64,000 bases of DNA from Stratiolaelaps scimitus (lineage: Eukaryota; Arthropoda; Arachnida; Mesostigmata; Laelapidae). Below are positions 62,388-64,000 of the stretch, one piece after another. The DNA lies in the NCBI GenBank assembly GCA_019614645.1, contig JABWDB010000001.1, forward strand, positions 16,471,501-16,535,500. The letters are read 5' to 3'. The position numbers were made by a program, and so were the translations under genes. The notes beneath the pieces are model-generated. The model saw only the letters and a program-made list of their open reading frames with translations, did not search any database and was not told where the DNA came from. The stretch's first letter is position 1, and the number at the start of each line of letters is the position of its first letter.

Positions 62388-64000
62388 TTGTATTCGATGG
62401 TTGTCCAGCAGTAGACTTTTAAATCGAGCAGCACCAACATCAAATATGTGAAATTAGTTTTCTGCGACTAAACTGTGTAAGCCTATCTCTCTTAGAAGTA
62501 TCAAGTTCGCGGCCAGGTCACGTCGGCGTGGTTTTCGTAAATGTCCACCATTAATCGCTTTAGTCGGCCGAACGCATTTATATTAAATACATCTCTCGGA
62601 CTACGTGACTTGCCAAACGGTTGCCTGCATGCTTAGCAAACACAATCAATATATTGTTGTTAGTGCTGTCTTTGTTATCAAGATTCATAAAGTGATTTCG
62701 GCTCAGTGTTGAAATGAAAATACATTGCTTTTTTCTCAAAGAAAATCGAATTTTCACATACCCTTCAGGTCCTGCTTCAGCAGGACAAGGAAAAGCTCTC
62801 TTGTACGGCTAACCTAGTCATATATCTATCATATATACTCGCCTTTGTACGACACAAGTTGCTTAAATCATATGTGACATGTGGTGTGACCTTCGATATA
62901 GTCATGGTCTGCTGCTTGAATCCCTGTACCGAGCAAAGATATTGTATAAAACGTATCATCAACAAAGGGAAAACGCTGACTTATAGCATGATAAACCTTC
63001 CTATACTATATGTTCTAATTGAAACCTGTAAAATCGATTAAACTCGCCATTGGCTCTTCGGCTGTCCTTGGCTGCTGACAGGGCCAAAATCCATCGCCGA
63101 CTCAAGTCGCCCCATCGGCATTTAGTTACACGTAGGTGACGACATAACCTTGTTTATGCTGAATTGACTATTTGCTTAGAGATGCACAACAGGCCGACAC
63201 GTTAGAGGCCGAATAGCTGCGTAGGAGATCGGCTTTTGTCCACTATTGAGTTATTGCCGGAAAGAGCGAGAGAGAGAGAATGGGAGCGAACAAACAAATG
63301 AATTTAGTCTGTGAAAGCAGTGTAGCAATACTACATCAAGAAGAACTTCAGCCAGTTCACTTCAAGCGATACTTGCGGGACGTGATATTTATAGAAGGAA
63401 ACGCCTGAAGTGAAACTGCTAAAAATTTTAGATTGAACTTCTGTTTGACCAGCATAATCTGTGTGCGACCCAAATTCCCTATGATTGCAAACAGCTTTCA
63501 CGAGGGTTTTAAACAGGTGCTACCTATATAACTTGATGAAGGTCATATCAGATTTACTGTACAGTTTGTTGAAGAAATTATCAACCAAACATACCCTAGC
63601 ATAGCTGAATCCTCGTCTAAAGAGAATCCTTAACTATCAGCGCAATGAAGTTTCAAAACCTAATATTCGCTGTGTACTACCCAACAGAGATCGACCTTCC
63701 GTAATAACAGGTCTTCTTAAGTTCAGGTCTTATCTTAAAGCGTTCGCCGCGTTTTATATATACCACGAGGATAAACTGATTCACTTCCAAGTAAATCGCA
63801 AGTAGTCGAGTACATTGGCATTGAACGGTTATATTGTCACAATCATATTTCGTTAAAAATAGATATTCCTGTCAGTTAATTTATACCGAATTTATGTAAG
63901 AATGCATATAAATGTTATACAATAAATGCTCACTCAAAGGATGCGTCTCTGTTTTCTTGAAAATATACATTTTATATATTTTTGACATTATTTGTTGTTA
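62388..64000. other. Upstream of gene B; no gene seen
   Basis: AT-rich sequence preceding the gene B start on the minus strand. A TTTAAAA string about 30 bases before the ATG is noted but is not claimed as a TATA box. Short GA runs occur near 63266-63277. No exon with good borders was found. Confidence 0.55.

Overview
The window reads as animal nuclear DNA, most likely from an arthropod. I see no operon-like or prokaryotic gene packing. Instead there are short exons with GT/AG borders separated by long non-coding stretches, very frequent microsatellites ((TA)n above all, plus GA, CA, TTA and CAG/CGC runs), an internally deleted mariner-type transposon and a second short inverted-repeat element. 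I cannot name the species. Base composition is mixed: moderately AT-rich overall, with CpG-rich blocks near 2.5-3.1, 12.0-13.1, 32.7-34.3, 36.7-36.9 and 51.8-52.6 kb.

Almost all long open frames here are at chance level or come from simple repeats, so calls were made from exon logic: polypyrimidine-AG, an open frame, a GT donor and matching codon phase between neighbours. Two minus-strand gene models survive. Gene B (58.06-62.39 kb) is the best: ten exons, all phases agree, with a signal peptide in exon 1 and a stop in exon 10, giving a 246-residue secreted protein of unknown family with nine cysteines and three N-glycosylation sequons. Gene A (from the ATG at 29,114 toward lower coordinates) has two strong 5' coding exons, a phase-preserving 18-nt microexon and two weaker exons. 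Its 3' part is not resolved and may lie below 22 kb or outside the window.

Layout: 0-18 kb holds non-coding sequence with a possible plus-strand first exon (2.47 kb), a short inverted-repeat element (7.2-7.66 kb) and isolated minus-strand exon candidates (4.2, 14.7, 16.4 kb). A mariner relic lies at 18.05-19.0 kb. Gene A exons lie at 22-29.1 kb. GC- and triplet-repeat-rich upstream DNA, with a small reverse-transcriptase-like motif, fills 29-34.4 kb. From 34.4 to 57 kb there is mostly nothing recognisable, apart from a perfect hairpin at 38.76 kb and a CpG-rich block at 51.8-52.6 kb that could be a promoter. Gene B follows at 58-62.4 kb, with possible nested plus-strand exons in its introns. 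No rRNA, convincing tRNA, CRISPR array or intact mobile element was seen.

All exon models are by-eye predictions without transcript or homology support. Alternative splice choices are stated in the entries.
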